Shown here piece by piece: positions 1 to 10,395 of a stretch of DNA of 64,000 nucleotides. The stretch lies in the NCBI GenBank assembly GCA_000432155.1, contig FR888508.1, forward strand, positions 34,041 through 98,040. The letters are read 5' to 3'. A program made the position numbers and the translations under genes. How positions within the stretch are numbered: position 1 is the first letter of the stretch; each line of letters opens with the position of its first letter. The notes below the pieces were generated by a model. It did not search any database. It was given only the letters and a program-made list of their open reading frames with translations, and had not been told where the DNA came from. The stretch comes from Eubacterium sp. CAG:274 (GTDB lineage: Bacteria; Bacillota; Clostridia; Lachnospirales; CAG-274).

Positions 1-352
1 TTACAGCAGTTTTTTCAGAGTTTTCGTCTAAAACCTCAATATCAATGCCTGTTTTAACCTTAATCTGGTCAAGTATGTAATCTTTGTTTTTTGCCTCACG
101 AATAGCAGTAGTAGCTATGGCTCTGATTTCGGACACACCATATTCACTGGCAGTATTTAAAAATCCTTTTATTATCTGGCATATTTTTTCAATGGTTTCA
201 AAAGATATTTTTCCATTGTGGAAAGATTCCCTACCTAATGTAACAGGATAAGAAAGAGAGTCTACGGTTTTAACTTTCATATCGGACTTTTCGCCGATTT
301 TAAGCCGTAATTCATTTGACGCAAGTTCAATAACAGCAATTTGTTTTTTCAT
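1..352 (-). CDS. ppx: Exopolyphosphatase (Ppx/GppA family), N-terminal part
   Basis: Partial gene running off the left edge; 117 codons are visible from the ATG at 352. The peptide starts MKKQIAVIELASNELRLKIG, the first phosphate-binding strand of the ASKHA fold used by Ppx/GppA phosphatases, and continues with the family signature IRAIATTAIREAKN near residue 80. These enzymes remove terminal phosphate from polyphosphate or pppGpp in the cytoplasm. A GGAG lies about 9 bases before the start. The C-terminal half is outside the window, so Ppx and GppA cannot be told apart. Confidence 0.82.
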   Translation of the reverse strand, partial: MKKQIAVIELASNELRLKIGEKSDMKVKTVDSLSYPVTLGRESFHNGKISFETIEKICQIIKGFLNTASEYGVSEIRAIATTAIREAKNKDYILDQIKVKTGIDIEVLDENSEKTAV

Positions 353-450
353 AAGATTTTCACTCCATATCTAATAGATAACAATATTGTCGAATATTTT
401 GGCAATATTGTAAAGTCAGTTTATATATAATTTATGTAAAAAGTGTGTAA

Positions 451-488
451 AAAAGCACAAACTCCACCCATTGAAGTCTGTGCTTTTT
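451..488 (-). terminator. Intrinsic terminator
   Basis: An inverted repeat, AAAAGCACA..ACT against AGT..TGTGCTTTTT, has one mismatch and a short loop, and ends in a T run on the minus strand. It follows directly on the stop codon of the small ORF at 490-600. Confidence 0.6.
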
Positions 489-489
489 C

Positions 490-600
490 TTAATCAGCTA
501 TATTTTTAAATGCCTCAGTATTTTCTTTATATTTTTGTCTTATAACCCCTATTAATATTGTGTATACTATAAATACAACAGGGAATAGAAGTATATTCAT
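490..600 (-). CDS. Putative 36-residue membrane peptide or gene remnant
   Basis: An ATG-initiated frame of 36 codons encodes one hydrophobic segment (residues 3-20, rich in I, V, L) followed by a charged tail ending FKNIAD. A terminator begins two bases after its stop. The ribosome site is poor: AAGG lies only two bases before the ATG. The frame stays open about 10 codons upstream without any start codon. It may therefore be the 3' remnant of a larger membrane protein rather than a working gene. I recognise no family. Confidence 0.3.
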   Translation of the reverse strand: MNILLFPVVFIVYTILIGVIRQKYKENTEAFKNIAD

Positions 601-685
601 AACCTTAGGAGAAATAGTGACTACTTTCCTTTAATAATGAGTAGTACAAAAATTATAAAAACAGTTTACATAATCCACACAACAG

Positions 686-724
686 AAAAATCCCCCAGCA
701 AGCCTAAGCCCACCGAGGGATTTT
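686..724 (-). terminator. Terminator after eno
   Basis: AAAAATCCC and GGGATTTT flank a loop just downstream of the enolase stop codon, with T residues following on the minus strand. Confidence 0.6.
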
Positions 725-756
725 CTAGTTATAAAAACAATTTATATATTCTTATA

Positions 757-2136
<1,380 letters not shown>

Positions 2137-2139
2137 TTA

Positions 2140-2168
2140 ATGATATAACCAAAAAACCACTTTGTCAA
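2140..2168 (-). promoter_or_regulatory. Sigma-A promoter of eno
   Basis: On the minus strand, TTGACA (2163-2168) is separated by exactly 17 bases from TATCAT (2140-2145), about 50 bases before the eno start codon. Confidence 0.75.
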
Positions 2169-2306
2169 TCAAAATTTAATTAAATTTATATAAAAACATC
2201 TAAAAATACAATAAAATTACATATTTTTCACATTTTTTGTTACATAACACAAAAAATATACAATGGTTTTTCAGTAATAAGTATAACCAAATTATAAATA
2301 ATTATA

Positions 2307-3845
2307 CTACTTTATTAAAAGAGAATGACCAGTCATTTCCTTTGGCTGTTCTAAATCCATCATATCCAATAATGTAGGTGCAATATCGCAGAGCTTACCG
2401 TCTTCCTGAAGACCCTTAGCCTTATGGCAATTTACAAGTACAAAAGGAACTGGATTAGTTGTATGAGCAGTAAATGGCTTGCCAGTAGTATAGTCAATAA
2501 GCTGGTCACTATTACCATGGTCAGCACAAATAAACATCTGAGCGTCATTAGCCTTTACAGTTTCATATACCTTGCCTACACATTCGTCTATTGTTTCAAT
2601 AGCCTTAACAGCAGCAGGAATAACGCCAGTATGGCCTACCATATCTGGGTTAGCATAGTTAATAATAATAAGAGCATACTTCTTAGAATTAATAGCATCA
2701 ATGAGCTTTTCAGTTACTTCTGGAGCACTCATTTCTGGCTTGAGGTCGTAAGTAGCAACCTTTGGAGAAGGTACAAGAATTCTGTCTTCGCCTTCGTTTG
2801 GTTCTTCAATACCACCGTTAAAGAAGAATGTTACATGAGCATACTTTTCAGTTTCTGCAATTCTAGCCTGCTTTAAGCCCTTAGATGCAATATATTCGCC
2901 TAAAGTGTTAGTAATCTTTTCCTTAGGGAAAGCTACTTCCTTGTGCTGAATTGTTACATCATAGTCAGTAAAGCAAACAAACTTAACTGGGAAGTAACCC
3001 TTAGCTCTGTTGAAGCCCTTGAGTTCTTCATTACAGAAGCAACGAGTCATCTGTCTAGCTCTGTCAGGACGGAAGTTAAAGAAGATTACAGAATCATTTT
3101 CCTTAACTGTAGCTGTAGGCTGACCATTTTCAAGAATTACTGTAGGTACAACGAATTCATCGTTTACGCCTTCTGCGTAAGATGCTGTCATACAAGCCTC
3201 AGCACTTTCAGCAGTATTGCCTTCGCCTAAAGTAATAGCATTGTAAGCCTTTTCAATTCTATCCCAGTTGTTATCTCTATCCATTGCGTAGTATCTACCA
3301 GAAATAGTAGCAACCTTACCTACGCCAATTTCTTTCATCTTATCTTCTACCTGAGCAAGGAAGCCCTTTGCTGAAGTAGGAGGAGTATCTCTACCATCGA
3401 GGAATGCGTGAAGATATACATTAGTAAGTCCATTATCCTTTGCAAGTTTAAGAAGTGCAAAAATATGAGCAAGATGAGAATGAACACCACCAGTTGAAAG
3501 TAAACCAAATAAATGTAAATCAGAATTATTCTTCTTGCAGTTTTCTACAGCAGAAAGTAAAGCCTTGTTTGTGAAGAAATCGCCATCTTCAATAGCCTTA
3601 GTAATCTTAGTTAATTCCTGATATACAATTCTACCAGCACCCATATTAAGGTGACCAACTTCAGAATTACCCATCTGACCGTCTGGAAGACCTACTGCTA
3701 AACCACTTGCATAACCCTTTACACAAGGATATTCGCTCATAATTCTATCAAGATTTGGCTTATTAGCAAGTTTAACAGCATTACCTTCTGTTTTTTCGTT
3801 AACACCGTAACCATCAAGTATCATCAAAATAGTTGTTTTATCCAT
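2307..3845 (-). CDS. gpmI: 2,3-bisphosphoglycerate-independent phosphoglycerate mutase
   Basis: Interconverts 3- and 2-phosphoglycerate by a Mn-dependent phosphoserine mechanism. The alkaline-phosphatase-like fold shows the N-terminal metal motif LDGYG (Asp11), the nucleophile serine in GQMGNSEVGHLNMGAGR (Ser61), FLDGRDTPP and SGRYYAMDRDN in the inserted transferase domain, and the C-terminal metal blocks YANPDMVGHTG and CADHGNSD. The length of 512 residues is normal. It lies 12 bases after tpiA and is very probably co-transcribed with it. Confidence 0.98.
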   Translation of the reverse strand: MDKTTILMILDGYGVNEKTEGNAVKLANKPNLDRIMSEYPCVKGYASGLAVGLPDGQMGNSEVGHLNMGAGRIVYQELTKITKAIEDGDFFTNKALLSAVENCKKNNSDLHLFGLLSTGGVHSHLAHIFALLKLAKDNGLTNVYLHAFLDGRDTPPTSAKGFLAQVEDKMKEIGVGKVATISGRYYAMDRDNNWDRIEKAYNAITLGEGNTAESAEACMTASYAEGVNDEFVVPTVILENGQPTATVKENDSVIFFNFRPDRARQMTRCFCNEELKGFNRAKGYFPVKFVCFTDYDVTIQHKEVAFPKEKITNTLGEYIASKGLKQARIAETEKYAHVTFFFNGGIEEPNEGEDRILVPSPKVATYDLKPEMSAPEVTEKLIDAINSKKYALIIINYANPDMVGHTGVIPAAVKAIETIDECVGKVYETVKANDAQMFICADHGNSDQLIDYTTGKPFTAHTTNPVPFVLVNCHKAKGLQEDGKLCDIAPTLLDMMDLEQPKEMTGHSLLIK

Positions 3846-3857
3846 TACATTTTCTCC

Positions 3858-4613
3858 TTATAAGGCAGGTTTTGCCTTTACAATATTTTCAAAATCCATT
3901 TTAAGACTAGCACCACCAACCAATGCACCGTCTATATTAGGCATTTCAAACAATGCAGCAGCGTTATTACCTGTAACACTACCACCATATAAAATACGCA
4001 TTTTAGCTGCCACAGGCTCGTCAAAAATTTCTGAAAGAACACAGCGTATTCCGGCACAAACTCTCTCTGCCTGATTAGCTGATGCGTGCTTACCTGTACC
4101 AATAGCCCAAATAGGCTCGTAGGCAATAAGAACCTTTGCTGCCTGTCTGTCAGTAAGTCCCAATAATGCTCTCTTTACCTGCATTCTTATTTTTTCCATT
4201 GTAACTCCGGCCTCTCTCTGTACAAGAGTTTCGCCACAGCATACAATAGGCGTAAGACCACATTCAAGAGCCTTATGTACTTTCTTATTTACAGTCTGGT
4301 CAGTTTCGTTAAAGTACTGTCTACGCTCAGAATGACCGAGAATAACATATTCCACGCCCATTTCCTTTAACATAGTACCTGAAATTTCTCCTGTGTAAGC
4401 ACCACAGTTTTCAAAGTGCATATTCTGTGCACCAAGTTTAATACTTGTACCCTTTATTGCATTACCTACACCGGCTAAGCTAACAAATGGCACACAAAGA
4501 ACTACATCAACATCGTCAGTATCTATCTTGTCCTTTAATTGTTCTACAAGAGCAACAGCATCACTTGGTGTTTTATTCATTTTCCAGTTTCCTGTAACAA
4601 TTTTTTTCCTCAT
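3858..4613 (-). CDS. tpiA: Triosephosphate isomerase
   Basis: Interconverts dihydroxyacetone phosphate and glyceraldehyde-3-phosphate. The TIM barrel has its active-site residues in place: Asn9/Lys11 in GNWKMN, His94 in ILGHSERRQ, Glu166 in AYEPIWAIGTG, and the phosphate-binding GGSV and ALVGGASL near the end. The length of 251 residues is standard. It heads a tpiA-gpmI pair with a 12-base gap and has its own upstream promoter. Confidence 0.98.
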   Translation of the reverse strand: MRKKIVTGNWKMNKTPSDAVALVEQLKDKIDTDDVDVVLCVPFVSLAGVGNAIKGTSIKLGAQNMHFENCGAYTGEISGTMLKEMGVEYVILGHSERRQYFNETDQTVNKKVHKALECGLTPIVCCGETLVQREAGVTMEKIRMQVKRALLGLTDRQAAKVLIAYEPIWAIGTGKHASANQAERVCAGIRCVLSEIFDEPVAAKMRILYGGSVTGNNAAALFEMPNIDGALVGGASLKMDFENIVKAKPAL

Positions 4614-4675
4614 AATAAACGCACCCCTCTATAAAATTGTATTATACTTTATATAGTATTTAATATCATTACTTC

Positions 4676-4703
4676 ATTATACCATATACACCACAAAAAT
4701 CAA
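4676..4703 (-). promoter_or_regulatory. Sigma-A promoter of tpiA-gpmI
   Basis: On the minus strand, TTGATT (4698-4703), a 16-base spacer and TATAAT (4676-4681), about 60 bases before the tpiA ATG. Confidence 0.6.
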
Positions 4704-4791
4704 ATACTATTTTAGCAATTCTTTCCGTAGCAATTATAATAATAAAATAATGTTTCAAATCCATCAGGATTTTACTTTTTTTGCAATCTAA

Positions 4792-4817
4792 AGGCTGCGA
4801 AAAATAAATCGCAGCCT
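4792..4817 (-). terminator. Hairpin after pgk
   Basis: A perfect 9-bp stem, AGGCTGCGA/TCGCAGCCT, lies just past the pgk stop. The downstream T run is weak on the minus strand (TTTAGATT), so it may be a leaky terminator or an RNA-stabilising 3' end. Confidence 0.5.
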
Positions 4818-4839
4818 AGAGGGATAACATCAATAATTA

Positions 4840-6057
4840 TTATTTATCCTGAACAGCTTCAACACCAGGAAGTGCCTTGCCTTCAAGGAATTCAAGAGAT
4901 GCACCACCACCAGTAGAAATATGGCTCATCTTGTCGCCGTAACCCATCTGGTTAACAGCTGCTGCTGAGTCACCACCACCGATAATAGTTGTAGCATCAA
5001 TGTTAGCAAGTGCTTCTGCAACTGCCTTTGTACCTTCTGCATAGTCAGGGATTTCGAATACACCCATAGGTCCATTCCAAACTACTGTCTTAGCATCTTT
5101 TAAAGCTTCTGCATAGAGAGCTCTAGTCTTTTCGCCAATATCGAAACCTTCTTCGTCATCGCTGATGAAAGGCTTGCTTGGGTCATCAAGAGGTCTTTCT
5201 ACAGTATGGTGAGGCTTGCCAGCACCAAAATCCTTAGCTACTACTGTATCAATAGGAAGGAGGAACTTAACACCCTTTTCTTCAGCTTTCTTAATCATTT
5301 CAAGAGCGTATTCCATCTTATCTTCTTCAAGTAAGCTCTTACCGATGTTGTAGCCTAAAGCCTTGAAGAAAGTATAAGCCATACCACCACCGATAATAAG
5401 TGTGTCAACCTTTTCAAGAAGATTGTTGATAACATTAATCTTATCACTAACCTTTGCACCACCTAAGATAGCAACGAAAGGTCTAACAGGGTTGTTTACT
5501 GCATTACCAAGGTAATCAATTTCTTTCTGCATAAGGTAACCAACAGCTGATTCCTTAACAAAGCTAGCAACACCAACAGTTGAGCAGTGTGCTCTGTGAG
5601 ATGTACCGAAAGCATCGTTTACATATACATCATTGTCGCAGAGAGAAGCAAGTTCCTTGCTGAATTCTTCTACATTCTTAGTTTCTTCCTTACGGAAACG
5701 AGTGTTCTGAAGAAGAACAACATCGCCGTCTTTCATTTCAGCAACAGCCTTCTTTGCGTTTTCGCCAACAACATTGTCATCAGCAGCAAATACAACTTCC
5801 TTGCCTAACTTTTCAGATAATCTTACAGCAACTGGAGCTAAAGAAAATTCTGCACTTGGTTCCTTTGGCTTGCCTAAGTGAGAGCAAAGAATAACCTTTG
5901 CACCTTCCTTGATAAGCTTTTCGATTGTAGGTAAAGCTGCTACAATTCTGTTTTCGTCAGTAATAACACCGTCCTGTAAAGGTACATTAAAGTCACATCT
6001 AACTAAAACCTTTCTACCCTTTACATTCAAATCGTCAACACTTTTCTTGTTTAACAT
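4840..6057 (-). CDS. pgk: Phosphoglycerate kinase
   Basis: Transfers phosphate from 1,3-bisphosphoglycerate to ADP, an ATP-yielding step of glycolysis. The N-lobe carries the signature [12 protein letters not shown] near residue 18, the substrate blocks CSHLGKP and [11 protein letters not shown], and GTSHRAHCS. The C-lobe carries the nucleotide motif [12 protein letters not shown], the hinge block WNGPMGVFE and the C-terminal [11 protein letters not shown]. The length is 405 residues. GGAGG lies 8 bases before the ATG. No gapA is adjacent. A TATAAT lies about 40 bases upstream, but its -35 (TAGACA at 15 bases) is poorly spaced. Confidence 0.98.
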   Translation of the reverse strand: MLNKKSVDDLNVKGRKVLVRCDFNVPLQDGVITDENRIVAALPTIEKLIKEGAKVILCSHLGKPKEPSAEFSLAPVAVRLSEKLGKEVVFAADDNVVGENAKKAVAEMKDGDVVLLQNTRFRKEETKNVEEFSKELASLCDNDVYVNDAFGTSHRAHCSTVGVASFVKESAVGYLMQKEIDYLGNAVNNPVRPFVAILGGAKVSDKINVINNLLEKVDTLIIGGGMAYTFFKALGYNIGKSLLEEDKMEYALEMIKKAEEKGVKFLLPIDTVVAKDFGAGKPHHTVERPLDDPSKPFISDDEEGFDIGEKTRALYAEALKDAKTVVWNGPMGVFEIPDYAEGTKAVAEALANIDATTIIGGGDSAAAVNQMGYGDKMSHISTGGGASLEFLEGKALPGVEAVQDK

Positions 6058-6097
6058 TCAAAAATCCTCCTTCTATAACGCTATAGTAGCCTTATAA

Positions 6098-6414
6098 TTA
6101 TATAGAACGCCATTGTTTGTCTATGTCACTTATCATAAGCAATAAACGACAAAAACCAAACATTGACAGTATTATAACATAATTATTATATTTTTGCCCT
6201 ATACTAATTTAACAATATTTTCGCATTTTTAGACTTCCAATTTATGCAAAAAGTCCTGATATGCTATTTTTTTGAAACTTTTACATTATATTTATTTATG
6301 TTTTCATTTCAGTAATAGGCATATTTACTATAATTTCAGCCAATTTTGAAAACTCAAAAAAGTCAATTTACAGTATTTTACATTTAATTTACATTTGTTT
6401 ATGCAAAAATTTTA
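6098..6414. other. Intergenic region, nothing recognised
   Basis: Very AT-rich sequence between pgk and the Na/Pi symporter gene. I see no convincing ORF with a ribosome site, no RNA gene and no repeat here. Confidence 0.5.
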
Positions 6415-6458
6415 TAAAAAAGGCTATAGCAATCCCTTTATTAGACTGCCATAGCCTC
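6415..6458 (-). terminator. Terminator after the Na/Pi symporter gene
   Basis: On the minus strand, GGCTATGGCA pairs with TGCTATAGCC (one mismatch), followed by a run of six T. It ends the gene at 6486. Confidence 0.75.
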
Positions 6459-6485
6459 AAAAATCATTAATAAAAATATCAAAAA

Positions 6486-8147
6486 TTAATTTTTAGTAGT
6501 GTTTGCTCCGATTACACCCTGAGCAACATTTAATGCGTGGTCTGATACTCTCTCTAAATTAGTTAAAGCATCAAGGAAAATTACACCCACTCTAGGGTTA
6601 CATTCTCCAGATGTAAGTCTTTGCATATGTTCGCCTCTGATTTGCTTTTCAAGGTTATCAACTCTTTCTTCTTCCTTGATTACCTTTTCAGCAAAGTCAA
6701 TGTCGTTGTCAGACAAGGCAATAATACAATTTCTTACACTCTTTAATGATTCTTCCGCCATCTTCTTGAGGTCATCAATACCCTTTTTAGAAAGCTCTAA
6801 ATCATCGGCAATCATCTGCTGTGTCATTTCAATAATATTTTCAGCGTGGTCGCCTATTCTTTCCATATCGTTTACAATGTGGAACATACCTGTAGCATTG
6901 GTATTTTCCTGCTTTGTAAGGTTAGAATTACAAAGTTTAACAAGATAAGCTGTTATAGCCTTTGTAAGATTATCAATATTCTTTTCTCTTTCAAGAATTT
7001 TTTCAACTCTTGAGCCATCTCTGTTTTCGAGAGATTCGCAAGCAGCTGTAAGGTTTTTAAGTGACATATTACCAAGTCTTACAATTTCCTTAGTACAGTT
7101 GCTCATAGCAATACTAGGAGTAGAAAGAATTCTGTCATCAAGATGTACTGGTACTGTTTCGTCATCTCCGGTATTCTTAGATGTAACAGTAGCAAGTTTT
7201 TCTGCCATCTTTACAAAAAGACCAGAGAATGGGAACATAATTACTGTATTTGCAATATTAAATCCTGTATGAATTAAACTGATTTCTACCATACCAATCT
7301 TTTGGAAGCCAAAATCGTGGTAGAAAGTAAAGAATATAGCAGCAAGAATACTGAAGAAAACACTACCTATTACATTAAAAAGCAAATGGATATATGCTGC
7401 ACCCTTCGCATTCTTAGATGTACCAACACTAGAAAGAAGTGCTGTAACACAAGTACCAATGTTCTGACCCATAATAATGTAAACTGCTGAATTCCAGCTT
7501 ACAAGGCCTGTTAAAGAAAGTGACTGCAATATACCAACTGATGCTGATGAACTTTGGATAACAGCTGTAACAACTGCACCAACCAAAACACCAAGTAAAG
7601 GATTTCTACCAAATTGAGTAAATGCTTCTTTGAAAGCTGGAAGATGCTGTAAAGGTTCAACACCTTTTGACATCATTTCGATACCGATGAAAAGCATACC
7701 GAAACCAACAAGGATTTCGCCAATCTGGTTTACTGTCTGTTTCTTAGAGAATATAGCAAGAGCTGCACCAATAAATACAGCAATAGGTGCTAAGTTTTCT
7801 GGACTAAATACACCTGCCCATTGAACAGAAGATACCAACCAACCTGTGACAGTAGTACCTATGTTTGCACCCATAATGATACCGACTGTCTGTTGCAAAT
7901 TCATAAGTCCCGCATTTACAAAACCTACAACCATAACTGTGGTTGCTGAAGAACTCTGAATAATAGCAGTAACACCAATACCTAAAAGCACGCCTAAAAA
8001 CTTGTTTTTGGTCAATACTTCAAGGATTTTCTTCAAAGAATTTCCGGCAGCTTTCTGAAGACCTGACGCCATAACTTGCATACCATAGATGAAAAGTCCC
8101 AGACCTCCGGCAAACCCTAAGATAATCGTTGCGTAATCTAAATTCAT
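6486..8147 (-). CDS. Na/Pi cotransporter family protein with C-terminal PhoU domain
   Basis: Sodium-coupled phosphate symporter of the NptA/YjbB type in the cytoplasmic membrane. The N-terminal part holds two inverted copies of the Na/Pi domain, marked by the repeated motif VTAIIQSSSATTVM (first copy) and VTAVIQSSSASVGI (second copy), with about eight hydrophobic segments. From about residue 340 there is a helical PhoU-like domain with HIVNDMERIGDHAENI and LDALTNLERVSDHALN. The start is uncertain: an upstream in-frame ATG at 8198 lies 5' of the predicted transcription start. ATGs at 8156 and 8147 lie 3 and 12 bases after GGAGG, and 8147 fits the family N-terminus better. No pst genes are nearby. 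Confidence 0.9.
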   Translation of the reverse strand: MNLDYATIILGFAGGLGLFIYGMQVMASGLQKAAGNSLKKILEVLTKNKFLGVLLGIGVTAIIQSSSATTVMVVGFVNAGLMNLQQTVGIIMGANIGTTVTGWLVSSVQWAGVFSPENLAPIAVFIGAALAIFSKKQTVNQIGEILVGFGMLFIGIEMMSKGVEPLQHLPAFKEAFTQFGRNPLLGVLVGAVVTAVIQSSSASVGILQSLSLTGLVSWNSAVYIIMGQNIGTCVTALLSSVGTSKNAKGAAYIHLLFNVIGSVFFSILAAIFFTFYHDFGFQKIGMVEISLIHTGFNIANTVIMFPFSGLFVKMAEKLATVTSKNTGDDETVPVHLDDRILSTPSIAMSNCTKEIVRLGNMSLKNLTAACESLENRDGSRVEKILEREKNIDNLTKAITAYLVKLCNSNLTKQENTNATGMFHIVNDMERIGDHAENIIEMTQQMIADDLELSKKGIDDLKKMAEESLKSVRNCIIALSDNDIDFAEKVIKEEERVDNLEKQIRGEHMQRLTSGECNPRVGVIFLDALTNLERVSDHALNVAQGVIGANTTKN

Positions 8148-8188
8148 AATAACCATTTGCCTCCAAGGTTTATTTATAATACAAAGGC

Positions 8189-8217
8189 ATTTTAACAAAA
8201 TTCTACATTTTATTCAA
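8189..8217 (-). promoter_or_regulatory. Promoter of the Na/Pi symporter gene
   Basis: On the minus strand, TTGAAT (8212-8217), 17 bases, TAAAAT (8189-8194). It argues for a start codon downstream of 8180. Confidence 0.55.
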
Positions 8218-8289
8218 GTGTCATTTTGCACATATTTTACCAAAATTTAACCTAAAAAATATTGAACAGCGAAAAAATGTAATTTTTAA

Positions 8290-8318
8290 TTGAAAAATGT
8301 CGCCTCAGTTGTTATACT
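8290..8318 (+). promoter_or_regulatory. Promoter of the PHP phosphatase gene
   Basis: TTGAAA (8290-8295), 17 bases, TATACT (8313-8318), about 40 bases before the ATG at 8359. Confidence 0.6.
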
Positions 8319-8358
8319 TATATGATAAAACAGTTTATTTTAATGGAGATGATTGTAT

Positions 8359-9159
8359 ATGTTTAAAGCAGATTACCATGTTCATACAGCTTTTTCATGT
8401 GATAGTGAAGTCCCTATGGAAGAAATGATTAAAACTGGCATAAACAAAGGACTTACTGAAATAGCTTTTACTGACCATGTTGACTTTGACCCTCGTTACC
8501 CTTTTACCGATTATAACAAGTACATTCCTTTTATAAAGGAACTTCAAGAAAAGTATAATGACAAAATTAACATTGTTTTTGGTGTGGAAGTTGGTCTTGA
8601 AAACAGATGGGCTGACAAAATCAATCCTTTCATTGCTGAATTTCCTTTTGATTTTGTAATAGGTTCTTCTCACGCCGTTGAAACCCTTGATGTATACTTT
8701 GACCAAAAGAAGTATTTTGAGGGCAGAACAAAGGAACAGGCTTATACTATATATTTTGAGGAAATGCTTAAAAATATACAGACTTGTGAGGGTTTCTGTG
8801 TTTATGGACACCTTGATTTCATAACAAGATACGGTATGTACGAGGATAACAGCCTTAAATATGCTGACTATAGCGACCTAATTGATGCTGTATTAAAATC
8901 CTTAATAGAAAGAGGCAGAGGTATTGAAATTAACACTTCCGGCTTTAAGTATGGTATATCAAATACTTATCCATCTCTTGACATTGTTAAAAGATATAAG
9001 GAATTAGGCGGTGAAATTATTACTGTAGGTAGTGACGCACACTATACAGAATATTTGGCAGACCACATTGACTTTGCCTATGACCTCCTTAAAAAAGCTG
9101 GTTTTGACTATGTTTGTACTTTCAGAGAAAAGAAACCTATTTTCAATAAATTGCCATAA
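8359..9159 (+). CDS. PHP-domain phosphatase, HisJ-type (histidinol-phosphatase family)
   Basis: Metal-dependent PHP-fold phosphoesterase. The metal-ligand motifs appear in family order: DYHVHTAFSCD at the N-terminus, FTDHVDF near residue 37, GVEVGLE, IGSSHAV, GHLDFITRY and the C-terminal GSDAH. At 266 residues it matches HisK/HisJ histidinol-phosphate phosphatases, the last-but-one activity of histidine synthesis. No his genes are present here, so another small phosphate ester could be the substrate. ATG 8359 was chosen because GGAG lies 10 bases upstream; a TTG at 8353 would be only 4 bases from it. It is a single-gene unit with its own promoter and terminator. Confidence 0.85.
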   Translation: MFKADYHVHTAFSCDSEVPMEEMIKTGINKGLTEIAFTDHVDFDPRYPFTDYNKYIPFIKELQEKYNDKINIVFGVEVGLENRWADKINPFIAEFPFDFVIGSSHAVETLDVYFDQKKYFEGRTKEQAYTIYFEEMLKNIQTCEGFCVYGHLDFITRYGMYEDNSLKYADYSDLIDAVLKSLIERGRGIEINTSGFKYGISNTYPSLDIVKRYKELGGEIITVGSDAHYTEYLADHIDFAYDLLKKAGFDYVCTFREKKPIFNKLP

Positions 9160-9165
9160 AATACG

Positions 9166-9196
9166 AAAGACTGCCCACTTAGGACAGTCTTTTTTG
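9166..9196 (+). terminator. Terminator after the PHP gene
   Basis: AAGACTG and CAGTCTT form a stem with a short loop, followed by six T on the plus strand. Confidence 0.8.
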
Positions 9197-9277
9197 TTTA
9201 TTCAAAGGTTATAAAAATGTTTTTCAATTTATCAAAGTTAAACCAACTGCAAGAAAATCAATCACTTCTTACAATAC

Positions 9278-10228
9278 TTACTCAAATGTTGGAGTTGCAT
9301 AGTATTCCAAATCTCTTGTCACTCTGTATCTTGTGTCAGTTTCTCTTTTTACAATACTTACTACATTGTCATAGGCATCAACTAAATCGTTGTAAATCTT
9401 TTTTGCCTCCTCTACAGTTTTACATTCAGACAAATAACTTACCTTGTCTAAAAGACTGTGTTTGAAAAGCAACTGATTTTGTTTTGCATTGTCAGTTTTG
9501 GCATACTTGCTGTACAAATCACATTGTTGCAAATAAGATTCAACTTTATCTACGAATTTCAAATCCTGCTCTATTAATGCTAAAGCTGTTTTATCTGTTG
9601 TTTCAGCCTTTAATTCATTTATTTTTTCAACCATTTCGTCTGTGGCTTTTTTGTATGTGCCAACCTTAAATTCATCTAAATCGTCTTTGCCTACTGTGTA
9701 TGTATTAAGGGCATTTGTTATAATATCACAAACTTTTTTCTGTGTCTGTGTCACTTCTGTATTTTCAACATATTCAGTTGTTGTTTCAGTAGTTTCCTCT
9801 GTAGTGGCATTTACTTCATTAATATATACAGTTTTTTCATCACTATTCCACTCTACTTTTAAACCAAAAGCCTGTGCCACATACCTAGCTGGCACAAGTA
9901 TTCTGTTTTTCACAACAACAGCCTTTGAATCCATAGACACCACTTTGCCATTTACAGTATAAAAATCCTCGTCTAATGCCATTGAAAACTTTATATTGCC
10001 CTTTTGTGCTGTAACTGTTCTTTGCTCCTCATTCCAATTAACACTTGCACCTATTTCCTCTAAAATTGCTCTAACAGGAACCATAGTTCTTTCATTAATA
10101 AGTCTAGGTGCAACCTCTGAAGTAATGTCTTTACCATTTATATTAAGATTAACTCCCTCATAGGCAAAAGCATTAGTACAAAATACAGCAGATAATATAA
10201 GGCTTACAAATATATTTTTAAATTTCAT
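9278..10228 (-). CDS. Exported protein with copper-amine-oxidase-like stalk domain
   Basis: A signal peptide (hydrophobic core after MKFKN, likely cleavage after AFA near residue 22) is followed by a stalk domain at about 28-130. This domain has the typical repeat signature: INERTMVPVRAILEEIGASV, then VVKNRILVPARYVAQAFGLK, each followed by W-N-x-E/D and VTA/VYI strands. A Thr/Glu-rich linker near 135-155 leads to a helical C-terminal region (160-316) of unknown function. Such stalk domains are common on exported proteins of Clostridia. The start at 10228 is preferred because AAAGGA lies 11 bases upstream; the ATG at 10240 overlaps that ribosome site. Confidence 0.8.
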   Translation of the reverse strand: MKFKNIFVSLILSAVFCTNAFAYEGVNLNINGKDITSEVAPRLINERTMVPVRAILEEIGASVNWNEEQRTVTAQKGNIKFSMALDEDFYTVNGKVVSMDSKAVVVKNRILVPARYVAQAFGLKVEWNSDEKTVYINEVNATTEETTETTTEYVENTEVTQTQKKVCDIITNALNTYTVGKDDLDEFKVGTYKKATDEMVEKINELKAETTDKTALALIEQDLKFVDKVESYLQQCDLYSKYAKTDNAKQNQLLFKHSLLDKVSYLSECKTVEEAKKIYNDLVDAYDNVVSIVKRETDTRYRVTRDLEYYATPTFE

Positions 10229-10395
10229 ACTAATCAACATCCTTTCATATCTATATTAATTAGATTTATAAGTAAATTATAATACAAAAAAATATTTAAG
10301 TCTACATTTTCCGGCTTAAAAAAATATTAAATATTGTTGTGCAAACTGATTTTAAATGTTATACTGTCTTTTAGAAACTTATGGAGGTGGACTAT

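Noticed and set aside
8147..8198. Upstream start of the Na/Pi symporter at 8198
   Set aside because: Lies before the predicted transcription start and ribosome site, and the added residues do not match the family.
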